Origin: Phragmites australis
Taxonomy: Eukaryota; Streptophyta; Magnoliopsida; Poales; Poaceae
NCBI RefSeq assembly: GCF_958298935.1
Contig: NC_084924.1
Location: 26,137,819 to 26,201,818 of the forward strand
Direction: 5' to 3'
DNA: 64,000 nucleotides
Shown: positions 9,208 through 18,907 of the stretch, one piece after another
Position numbering within the stretch: the first letter of the stretch is position 1
Layout: each line of letters opens with the position of its first letter
Made by a program: the position numbers and the translations under genes
Notes under the pieces: model-generated
Told to the model about the DNA's origin: nothing
Databases searched by the model: none
Seen by the model: the letters and a program-made list of their open reading frames with translations, nothing else

Positions 9208-11418
9208 CTAAGCAGCCGGAGCTGGAGAAGATGGAGGACCCGATGCTGTCGAAGAAGGTGCCACGACGAACTGAGAACCGTCGACCTCGGAGTCGGAGCT
9301 GGACGAACTGTGACCCGCAGCTGCTGTCGCCTCAACGATCTGATCTTGCACTGACTGAAGAGTAGCATCTGGAGCGTCAAGTGCTGGCTCAGCGACTGAA
9401 GAAGGCACAACTGACAGCTGAGGGACATGAGGAGAGATGACTGGCTGCTGCTGCTCGGGGACTGTCGGCTGTGGAGTGTCCTCGAAACTCAGAGGGCCAG
9501 TGGGTATAGGAGAAGTCAACGATGGTAACACTGGCCTCTGAGACATCCCAGCAGGCAGAGAGTACACTCCGGAGGCCAAGAGAGCTGACAGAGGGAAATC
9601 GGACCCTGGAGTACGCAAGAGTGCACTGACACTGCCTGGGAGATGACTCGGGGCAGGAGCTAAAACAGGTGCTGGAGCTGGCAACTGAAGGCCCTGTGCC
9701 TGGAAAAGAACGGAGAACAATCTGGCGTTGTTCTCACGGTCTGCCTGAAGTGCTGCAAACATGGCCTGCTGCTGCTGCTGTAGTGACTGCATCAGTGCAA
9801 ACTGCTGCTCCTCTCGGCGGCGAGCATCCTCTGCCTGAGCTGCCTGCTGCTGCTGCATCTGCCGAAGGATAAGAGTGATCTCCGAAGGCACTGCAGCAGA
9901 GGGCTCGGTGGTAGCTGTCTCAGTATCTGAGGAAGGAACTGATGTCTGAGGCGCACCCTGAGTAGAACCACCAGCCTCAGCATCATGACGTCTCGGGAGT
10001 GGTGGAATGAACTCGATATCCTCCGAGTCACTATCGTCGTCATCCAAGTCTATGAAGGCATGAGGTAGCTCTGCCTCGGCCTCTGCAAGGGCCTGGTCCT
10101 CAGCGGCAACTCTGTCTCGCTCCTCTGCTGGGATTTGCCGCTGAGCCTGCGCCATAGCACGCTGTCCGAGACGTCTGTCCGTCGGAGCGCTAGGAATATA
10201 GTCCGGGAATCGCTTCGGGGATTGCTGGTAGACGCCAAGATGCTCTGGATAATGAATCGAGCGAGCCAACAAATATGAGATGAAATGCGCGAATGGCTGC
10301 TGTCTGCCCAGACCCTCTGCTATGTTATCCTCAATCTCACACAAGATGAGATCTAAAATGTCGAACTGCTGATGAGTGAGGATAGATAAGAGCAACCACT
10401 GCTGGATACTGGTAATAGCCTCTGCGTTCCCGATCCTAGGCAACAGGCTGCGTCTGAGTGCAAAGTGAACTGCCCTCGCCTCTGGAGTCAGCATCTCTGG
10501 CAGTCTCAGTGAACCTGGAGGAAAAGGCGACCTGAACAACAGACGGATCTCGTCATCCGTCGGGAAAACGCCACCGGTCAGAGGACGACGAGGAGGATGA
10601 GCGTTCGGATGAACGACCTCATGCAAGAATCTGGTACTCTCCTGAAGCCTCAGAGCCTCGAGCATATCTACCCGGTACAATTTGTAGACCTCTCCCTGAA
10701 ACATGAACTGAATGAACGACCTGTCGGGAGCGATCCATACTGTCGCATAGAATACTCTGACCCAATCCCCAACATATCTGTCCACCTGAGTAAGGAGAGC
10801 GGTGAGACCAGGGAATGCATCAAAGTGTCGTCTCACATCTGCTCCCCCTGCAGCTGACTGCAAGTACTCCCATCTCAGCGTCCTGTGCTGACTTAACTGA
10901 ACGCTCTTCCTGCCAAATGAGCGATAGAAGCTCTCCTGTACCACTGTCCAGAAACGGGGATCAATCCCCTCCTCTCTGACCTCAGGGAACCACTCCTCGA
11001 CTGGTACGAATCTCAGCCTCTTGATCCTCGGACCCTTGCAGGACGTGAGATCAAGCAAACGGACCTCTCCCTGAGCTGGAGGCTGCTGCTCAGACTGCTC
11101 GGACTGCTGCTGCTGTTCAGACTGCTCGGACTGCTCGGACTACTGCTGCTGTGTCTCTACTGCCTCTAGCTCCTGGCGAACCCTCTTCTGGCCCCCTGAC
11201 CGGCTGGAAGGCGTCGAACCTGACCTCCCGGAAGCACGAGTGCGGGTGGAACGACGTGTAGGAGGGGTGGTCTCATCTCTGATCACAAAACCCTCCTGCC
11301 TGTTGTAGGCATCAACAGCAGCAAGCGCTCTGTCCCATTCCTTCTGAGTCTTTGACTTCTTCTGCTTAGGCTGCTCAATTGCCTTGCCCTTGCCCTTGTC
11401 ACTGCGATTACGACCCAT
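9208..11418 (-). CDS. ORF2 of element A: large extra protein downstream of pol, one in-frame TAG
   Basis: The ATG at 11418 opens a frame to 11140, where a single TAG (11140-11142, codon 93) stops it. The same frame then runs open for over 600 codons to 9208. Residues 1-90 are very basic (GRNRSDKGKGK, PPTRRSTRTRASGRSG). S/E/Q repeats follow, then an ordered domain with WFPEVREEGIDPRFW and YATVWIAPDRSFIQFMFQGE, an acidic patch (DLDDDDSDSEDIEF), a Q-rich coiled-coil (QMQQQQAAQAEDARRREEQQ) and a P/S-rich tail. The ordered part resembles the family labelled putative plant transposon protein. It sits where Sireviruses carry an envelope-like ORF, but I see no signal peptide or membrane span, so the name envelope is not supported. 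The homolog in element C (57124-59250) shares the domain order. Confidence 0.75.
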
Positions 11419-12151
11419 CTGACAGATGCAACGTGAAATAGAGATGAGTGATCATATTGGGTTTAAGATTTCGAATGAAATTAACCCTAAACGGAACCCT
11501 AAGCATGGATGGATATGAATTGAGACAATCATGCTATGGATATAGGCAAGAGACAATAGATATTGATCAATTGCATAGAGGAAGACTTGAATTTGGGCAA
11601 ATTAATCAAAATAGGCATGAATTTGAAGCAAATGTGAACGATTTTGCTTGAATTTGAGTGAAATGAGCGATATATGGTACAAACAGATGAACATGCCCTA
11701 GTAGGTGATGAAAAGGTGGAGATGAAGCTAATTTCTTGATTTGATCACGGCAAGAGGCAAGATTTGACATAATTCATCTAATTTGACATGAATTTGAGGC
11801 AAATTTGTATTAAAGTCAACGGATTTAACAAGGAAGACGCATAATTGATGAACATGCTCTCAATTTATGTCAATTGAAACTGAATGATCCCAAATTTGAG
11901 AGAAATTGACTCAAATTTACATGAATTTGAATGGAATTTGCATGGATTGTCTTGAATAATCACGAATTTGGCCAAATTATGCGCAATTTTGACTATCATG
12001 TACTCAATTCATGTCTAAAAGATGGAATAGCAACAAATTGGATCAAATTTGCTTTGATTTTTGAAGAAATTTCATGAATTTTGGCACACAATTGTATGAA
12101 TTTGATCTAGGGCTTCATCAATTTGAGTACACCGGCCACAAATGTGCTCAC
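11419..12151 (-). other. Putative 5' UTR intron before ORF2 of element A
   Basis: The minus strand reads GTG/GTGAGC at 12152/12151 and ends CTGTCAG directly before the ORF2 ATGGG at 11418. The 733 bp between are AT-rich and full of AAATTTGA-like words, unlike the GC-rich stretch upstream. Element C has the same donor and an AG at the same place before its ATGGG (56836-57123). Splicing is inferred from sequence only. Confidence 0.5.
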
Positions 12152-12460
12152 CACGATGAAGGAGAGAGAGAGGAGGCGGTGGTGATGCCGGAGATGATAG
12201 CCGGCGGCGCAAGAGGAGCGGCGGCGGTGACGAGGGCACGGTGGAGGCAGCTCTGCGCGCGGGATCTCAGGGCAGCGACGGGCGGAGAGCCAGCGGTGGC
12301 GAACTGGTGGCGCCGGTGGACGGCGCAACTCCGGCGGCGGCGCTACGGAACTGGGAGGCGGCGAGTCGGCGAGGTGGCGCGACAACGTACGAGCGGCGGC
12401 GAAAAAATGAGAGAGCCGGCCGACCGGGAAGACATATATGACAGGTGGGTCCTGCAGTTT
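12152..12460 (-). promoter_or_regulatory. GC-rich leader and putative internal promoter of ORF2, element A
   Basis: From 12452 down to 12152 the minus strand starts GGACCCACCTGTCATAT, has a TATA-like ATATATG just after, and is then very rich in CCGCCG, like a grass first exon. Element C has the same block at 56536-56553, followed by a GC-rich stretch. ACCCACCTGTCA is, as I recall, frequent near transcription starts of grass genes. Long open frames seen here on both strands are best explained by the high GC content and not by a protein. Confidence 0.4.
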
Positions 12461-12467
12461 TTGAAAG

Positions 12468-12884
12468 CACCGGATAATCCGGTGGAGGCAACAGAGAGCA
12501 CCGGATAGACCACCGGACTATTTTTTGCAGAACCAACTTTCAGGGACCGAAAACTCTGTTCACAGGATGTTCCGCTGAGCTTATATTTAGCACCGGATGA
12601 CATCACCGGATATTCCGCTGATCACCAGGAAAAGACAACGGACTAATTTTTGCAGAACTAAATTTTTGAAGGCCGAAACCTATTATACTCACCGGACTTT
12701 CCGCTGATCACAACATAACATCACCGGACTTATGTTAAGATTTTGAAGTTCACTGAACTGATGAGCACCGGAATGTCCGCTGATAACTAACTGATCACCG
12801 GACCATTGTCATGGTTGAACTGATCTGAGACAGAGATCACAGGATATTCCGCTGGTAAAATGAAAGGAGCGCCGGACTATCCGG
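12468..12884 (-). repeat. Internal array of Sirevirus palindromes, element A
   Basis: At least ten degenerate copies of CACCGGATAATCCGGTG fall in about 420 bp. The best are at 12468-12484 (perfect) and 12869-12885. Others have one decayed arm (CACCGGATATTCCGCTG types). The same motif fills the U3 part of the LTRs. This array lies between pol and the ORF2 leader, outside the LTRs. Confidence 0.85.
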
Positions 12885-12885
12885 T

Positions 12886-13524
12886 GATATGAGAAAAACC
12901 AGGCTGAACTAATTTCTCTCACTGAGTCCAAGTTTCAAATAACCACTCAACATAAACACATATTTGGACCAGTTTGAGTGAATCCCTTACCCTCTCAAAC
13001 TCTCATTTACAAATATTTGCCAAAAAGGCTCTAACATATATAATTTTTGAAATAATCAAATAAGAGCCAAAGAAGATGGTAGAAAACACCAAGGAAATAT
13101 TTGAGCCATATTTCCTATGAACTTAAAGATGAAGGCTTTAAATTCGCTAGGTCATGACTCAATAGGCATTAAGCACTTATATCTTTCTAATCACACTTTT
13201 AGAAATGTACGTTCACATTGAGAGCGAACTATAATCTCAAAGAGTGATATTCTCCTTTGTGATCTCTCTACCACCAATGCTTAAGCAATGTAAGACATAT
13301 GCATGAAAGTAGACATGAGTGCATATTATATGACATGTGAATGCGAAGCGTAAAATTAATCTATCTTGTCATATTACTTCCCTTCTCAAGCTTCTTCATG
13401 GTGAACCCAACAACATGCCTTGAGAAGAACTAGTGACCCACCATTTCAAGCAAAACCCATGTCCACCATTACCTTGAGAAGGTTAGACAAGGTCCTATTA
13501 TGAATGCATCTATATGACAAGGTA
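12886..13524 (-). other. Spacer after pol of element A
   Basis: This AT-rich stretch follows the pol stop and has no open frame of note. It is collinear with 55525-56150 of element C, so it is a normal part of the family. Confidence 0.6.
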
Positions 13525-16500
13525 TCAAATGACATTAGAAGCATCGATCACATTTAGTTCATTTCGTAATCTACTAAAAGTGGCTTCATCTAGAGGTTTA
13601 GTGAAGATATCCGCCAGTTGATCTTCCGATCGAACACTACTAAGAGAGATATCATTGTTTGCCACATGGTCTCTTAGAAAGTGATGACGGATATCAATGT
13701 GCTTTGTGCGGGAGTGTTGAACGGGATTGTTAGCAATTTTTACGGCACTCTCATTATCACAAAGGAGTGGAACCTTCTCTAGACGAACACCAAAGTCTAA
13801 CAAGGTTTGCTTCATATAGAGGATTTGAGCACAACATGCTCCGGCGGCAATGTATTCTGCTTCAGCTGTGGACAAGGCTACTGAATTTTGCTTCTTAGAA
13901 CTCCAAGAGACTAGGGATCGCCCTAGCAAGTAGCACCCACCCGAAGTACTTTTGCGATCCACACGGCATCCGGCAAAGTCCGAATCCGAGTATCCAAGCA
14001 GTACGAAACTAGCACCTTTTGGGTACCACAAGCCTATGCTAGGTGTATGCTTTAGGTATCTAAGGATTCTTTTTACCGCACCAAGATGAGATTCCTTAGG
14101 ATTAGCTTGAAAACGAGCGCACATGCATACACTAAACATTATGTCGGGCCTAGATGCGGTAAGGTAAAGGAGTGACCCAATCATCGAACGATAGAGTTTT
14201 TGGTCAATCGATTTACCCGTTTCATCCAAGTCAAGATGTCCATTTGTAGGCATGGGGGTCTTGATTGGCTTGCACTCTTCCATCTTAAACTTCTTGAGGA
14301 TATCTCTCGTGTACTTCTCTTGATGGATGAATGTCCCTTCCTTTAATTGCTTGATTTGGAATCCAAGAAAGTAATTTAGCTCACCAATCATCGACATCTC
14401 GAACTCCTTAGACATCATATCACCAAATTCCTTGCAAAACTCTTTGTTAGTTGAACCAAATATTATATCATCAACATAAACTTGACACAAGAAAAGCTCA
14501 TTGTCGATGATTTTTGTGAACAATGTGGTGTCCACCCTCCCGATCTTGAATCCTTGGTTGATGAGGAAGTCACGTAGGCGTTCATACCAAGCTCGTGGGG
14601 CTTGCTTGAGACCATAAAGTGCCTTGACCAACCTATAAACATGATTAGGATATCTAGGATCTTTGAAACCGGGGGGTTGTTCAACATATACGAGTTCATT
14701 AATAAGGCCATTTAAGAATGCACTTTTCACGTCCATTTGATAGAGTTTTATGTTATGATGTGAAGCAAATGCTAGAAGGATACGGATGGCCTCAAGCCTT
14801 GCCACGGGAGCAAATGTTTCGCCAAAATCCAAACCTTCAATTTGTGCAAAGCCTTGTGCGACAAGTCTTGCCTTGTTGCGTACCACCACACCATGTTCAT
14901 CTTGCTTGTTGCGAAAGACCCACTTTGTTCCAATTATGTTCTTGTCTTGAGGCCTTTCCTCAAGTATCCATACCTTATTTCGAGTAAAGTTGTTGAGTTC
15001 TTCTTGCATTGCCATCACCCAATCAGGATCAGTGAGAGCCTCATCTACATGTGTGGGTTCTGAACAAGAGACAAACGAGTAATGTTCACAAAATGAAGCA
15101 CACTGACGAGAGCGAGTTTGTACTCCCCTAGATGGACTTCCAATGATCAAGTCAATCGGGTGATCCTTGGAAATATGTGTATGCTTCACTTGTGGTTGTT
15201 GAGGTGTTTTTTGTGGTGATCCAACATCTTGAGCTTGAGCTTGAGCTTCCTCTTGAGAGATATGGACATCATGTGATGGAAGTGGTTGATCATCTTTGTC
15301 TTCATCTTTATCAACTTGTGGTGCCATTGAGGTGTGTGGTATTGAAGTAGAGGGTACATCTTCATCGTCCTCCTTAGGCTTGATATCCCCAATTGCCATA
15401 TTCTTCATTGCATCTCTCAAGGGTTCATCACCTACATCATCACAAGAAATATCCTCTCCTTGGGAGCCATTAGATTCATCAAACTCCACATCACAAGTTT
15501 CTTCAACAAAGCCGGTGGCATTGTTGAATACTCGATATGCTTTGGAGTTTGATGCATAGCCAACAAGAAAACCAATGTCACAACGTTTTTCAAACTTGCC
15601 TAGGCGTTCCTTTTTCTTGTAGATAAAACACTTACACCCGAACACCCGGAAGTAGGAGACATTGGGTTTTCTCCCAATAAGAAGCTCGTATGGCATCTTT
15701 TTCAATAGTCGATGGAGGTAGACTCGGTTAGAAGCATGGCATGCCGTATTGATTGCTTCCGCCCAAAACTTCTCCGGAGTACCATACTCATCTAACATTG
15801 CTCTTGCAAGTGTAATCAAGTTCTTGTTCTTCCTCTCTACTACGCCATTTTGCTGAGGTGTGTAGGTTGATGAAAACTCATGTTTGATGCCTCTTTCTTC
15901 ACAAAAATCTTCAATTTGAGTGTTCTTGAACTCCGTCCCATTGTCACTCCGGATCTTCACAAGTATGGACTCAAACTCATTTTGAGCCCTTTTTGCGAAC
16001 TTCTTGAAGATTTCAACGGTCTTTCCTTTGTCATCTAAAAAGAAAGTCCAAGTATATCTTGTATAATCATCAACAATGACAAGACAATATAAATTACCAC
16101 CAAGACTTTTGTAGGTAGTTGGTCCGAAGAGGTCCATGTGTAGAAGTTCCAAGGGTCTTGACGTAACATCATGGACTTGTATGGATGAGGACTTGCAACT
16201 TGTTTTCCGGCTTGACACGCACTACACAACCTGTCCTTCTCGAAAATCACATCCTTCACACCAACCACCTTCCCATTTTTGAATACCTTCTTGAGTTGGC
16301 TCATCCCAATGTGTGCAAGCCGACGATGCCAAAGCCAACCCATAGATGTCTTGGTGAAGAGACATGTAGTCAAGCTAGCATCATTAGAGGAAAAATCCAC
16401 AAGATAGATATGCCCATGTCTAAATCCTTTGAATATTAGGTCATTATGCTTCTTACTCGTTATGATAACATCAACATCACTAAACAAGCATGTGAAACCC

Positions 16501-16757
16501 AAATCACATAGTTGAGCTACGGAGAGTAGATTGAAGCTAAGTGATTCTACTAAAAGAACATTGGAAATAGAGAGATCTTTTGAGATAGCCACCTTACCCA
16601 AACCTACCACATTTGCCTTAGAGTTATCACCAAAAGTGACTTTATCATGATTATCCACTTCATCTTCTAGCGAGGTGAACATCGTTACATTGCCGGTCAT
16701 ATGTTGTGTACATCCGCTATCAAGCACCCAATGTTTTCCACCGGCTTTGTAGTTCAC
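13525..16757 (-). pseudogene. pol of element A (protease, integrase, RT, RNase H), single frameshift
   Basis: The first part (16757 to about 16165) holds the protease site WVLDSGCTQHMTG and the pre-integrase HHCC zinc region (LWHRRLAHIGMSQL, LCSACQAGK). One base is missing near 16164-16167 compared with element C, so the frame shifts. The second part (16218-13525, 897 residues) stays open. It holds the integrase D, D, E residues (HMDLFGPT, RSDNGTEF, NGVVERKN), RT with YVDDIIFGS near residue 580, and RNase H with GYSDSDFAG near 738 and STAEAEYIAA near 783. It lies in a frame different from gag. A TAG is in frame directly before the first pol codons, so expression would need splicing or recoding. 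Apart from the single indel it looks functional. Confidence 0.9.
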
Positions 16758-16771
16758 CTACACACATGTGA

Positions 16772-18859
16772 TCAAGCCTTTTGTTTAGGTACCCAACCAA
16801 GTTTGGTACCTTTTATGTGAGATACAAGAGATTTAGGCACCCAAAGTTGCCTAGGAAGTTTGCCCTTAGCTTGAGTTCCAATAAATTTTGCCATAATTTT
16901 ACCATTTTTAAGCTTATGTAATAGAAAATGATGATCATTAAATGTGGACTTGTATTTAGAAGGCAAAATAGGGAGAGGTTTGGTAGGAATTCGACACTCC
17001 CTTGTGCGGTGTCCGGTGACTTGACAATGTTGGCAATATGAACCAACTTCCTTGATGAAACAATTCTTGATCTCCGGTGTCTTTATGACCCTTTTTACCG
17101 GGTTGGGGAAGCATCCAAGTCCTTTCTTGTTGAAGTACAAAGCATTCATCATGAGGATTTCCTTGTGCTTGTACTCCCCCTTAGTCAACCGGGCCACACA
17201 AGATTTGAGACTTGCAATTTCACTTTGAAGCTCTTGCTCCCTTGCATGGTTAGTCTTAGATGATGATGTAATATCACATGATATATCAAGAAGATCATCA
17301 CAAGAGGTAGATGCATTGACCTTAACTACATCATTATCAACCAATTCATCCAAGCTACGATCAATGGCATCATAGGCATATTCAAGTTCTTGGTGTTTGT
17401 ATATTAGGCCATCATGCTCAAGTTTTAGCTTATAGTTACTTGCTTTAAGAGACTTGTTGGATTCAACTACTTCATCATATTTTCCAAGCAAATTATTGTG
17501 TTTAGTGAGCAACTCATCATGTTTAGAACTAAGCATGGAGTTAGCATTTTCAAGCAACTTGATTTTAGCCTTTTGCCTCTTGATGATAGCAACATAGTTA
17601 TTCATTAGCTTAGATAGATCATTAGGAGAAAGACCATTATCATCACTACTATCATCTTCCTCACTACTCACCTTGTTGTTACCTTTTGCCATGAGACACA
17701 TAGGTGGTGGAGGTAGAGGTGGATCATCATTGACGATTGCGAGACCCGCGAAGTTGTTGTCATCATTATCACTTGAGTCATCACTTGAGCTCTCACCGGA
17801 GACCCATTCACCAACAATGTAGGCCTTACGTCCTCCACCTCTCTTGTTAAAGAGCTTCTTCTTCTTCTTATCTTGATCCTTCTTCTTGTACTTGTCCTCA
17901 TCTTCACTTGCATCAAGCTTCTTGGACTTGTTCTTGTTTCTCTTGTCAGGATGAGGACAATCATATGATATGTGACCAAGATTACCACAATTGTAGCACT
18001 TCTTCTTGTCTCTACCACCGAACTTGTCAAATTTCTTTGGACGAAATTTGTTCTTCTTGGGATCATAGTTGTAGCCCTTCTTTTGAAACTTAGAGATCAT
18101 CCTTGTGGTTCTTCTCATGAGAAGAGCAAGCTCGGTGTCGGAGTCATCATTATCATGTTCATCATTATCGTCATCTTCATCACTTTCACTTGATGATGAA
18201 GGAAGCTTGATCTTCTTCTTCTTGTTGCCGACCATCTTTGCTTTGAGAGCAAGGTTTTTCTTGGATGAGGACTCATGATCTCCAAACAAGAACATTTCAT
18301 GCGCACATATCTTTCCAACGGCATCTGTGATGGTCATGTCATTGATGTCTCTTTCATGAAGAAGAGAGATAACAATATTGTATTGTGGCTTGGGAAGTAC
18401 CATCAAGATCCTACGAATAACATCTCCATCGGACAATTGAGTGAGTTCAAGAGAATTGATTTCTTCCACAAGCATGTTCATACGAGAATACATGTCATTG
18501 CATAATTCATTTGGAAACATCTTGAATTGATTTAGAGCATTCATAAGCACATGATATCTTTCTTCACGAATTCTCCTAGATCCCTCATGAATTTCACAAA
18601 GAGCGACCCAAATGTCATGAGCAAATTCCTTACTTCTAACTCTAGAGAAAACTTCTTCACTAATTCCCTCAAATATAGCATTCTTAGCCTTAGCATTCCA
18701 CCTAACTTCTTGTTCGGTAAAAGGTTGTTCAAACCCAACGGAGGTTGCTTGCCAACACTCGGGGGAAATAGCCTCTAGATAGCTCGCCATGCGAACTTTC
18801 CAATACACAAAGTTCTTTCCCTCGAACCTTGGCACGCTACTTCCGATCCCCGGGGCCAT
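16772..18859 (-). CDS. gag of element A, intact
   Basis: The frame of 695 residues starts at the ATG 18859, 34 nt inside the primer binding site. The N-terminal part is the UBN2-type copia gag (KNFVYWKVRMASYLE, YHVLMNALNQFKMFPNELC). The first RNA-binding knuckle CYNCGNLGHISYDC is near residue 290. Acidic S/D-rich and lysine-rich stretches follow, then a long coiled-coil at about 430-560. A second zinc motif CQHCQVTGHRTREC lies near 608-621. The late second motif and the long C-terminal extension are Sirevirus features. It would form the intracellular particle. There are no stops, which fits the young age of the element. Confidence 0.92.
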   Translation of the reverse strand: MAPGIGSSVPRFEGKNFVYWKVRMASYLEAISPECWQATSVGFEQPFTEQEVRWNAKAKNAIFEGISEEVFSRVRSKEFAHDIWVALCEIHEGSRRIREERYHVLMNALNQFKMFPNELCNDMYSRMNMLVEEINSLELTQLSDGDVIRRILMVLPKPQYNIVISLLHERDINDMTITDAVGKICAHEMFLFGDHESSSKKNLALKAKMVGNKKKKIKLPSSSSESDEDDDNDEHDNDDSDTELALLMRRTTRMISKFQKKGYNYDPKKNKFRPKKFDKFGGRDKKKCYNCGNLGHISYDCPHPDKRNKNKSKKLDASEDEDKYKKKDQDKKKKKLFNKRGGGRKAYIVGEWVSGESSSDDSSDNDDNNFAGLAIVNDDPPLPPPPMCLMAKGNNKVSSEEDDSSDDNGLSPNDLSKLMNNYVAIIKRQKAKIKLLENANSMLSSKHDELLTKHNNLLGKYDEVVESNKSLKASNYKLKLEHDGLIYKHQELEYAYDAIDRSLDELVDNDVVKVNASTSCDDLLDISCDITSSSKTNHAREQELQSEIASLKSCVARLTKGEYKHKEILMMNALYFNKKGLGCFPNPVKRVIKTPEIKNCFIKEVGSYCQHCQVTGHRTRECRIPTKPLPILPSKYKSTFNDHHFLLHKLKNGKIMAKFIGTQAKGKLPRQLWVPKSLVSHIKGTKLGWVPKQKA

Positions 18860-18893
18860 TTCTCTAAGATTTTAAGCCTATCAAGAGAACGTA

Positions 18894-18905
18894 GCTCTGA
18901 TACCA
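18894..18905 (-). promoter_or_regulatory. Primer binding site of element A
   Basis: The minus strand reads TGGTATCAGAGC, complementary to the 3' end of plant initiator tRNA-Met, two bases inside the 5' LTR. It is a perfect match. Confidence 0.95.
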
Positions 18906-18907
18906 AT

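Noticed and set aside
9208..11058. ORF2 as an envelope glycoprotein
   Set aside because: The position fits the envelope-like ORF of Sireviruses, but no signal peptide, membrane span or glycoprotein-like region is visible.
12074..12508. Plus-strand frame of 144 codons and opposing frames in the GC-rich leader
   Set aside because: High GC makes long frames on both strands likely, and no motif is seen. The collinear segment in element C does not keep the frames.
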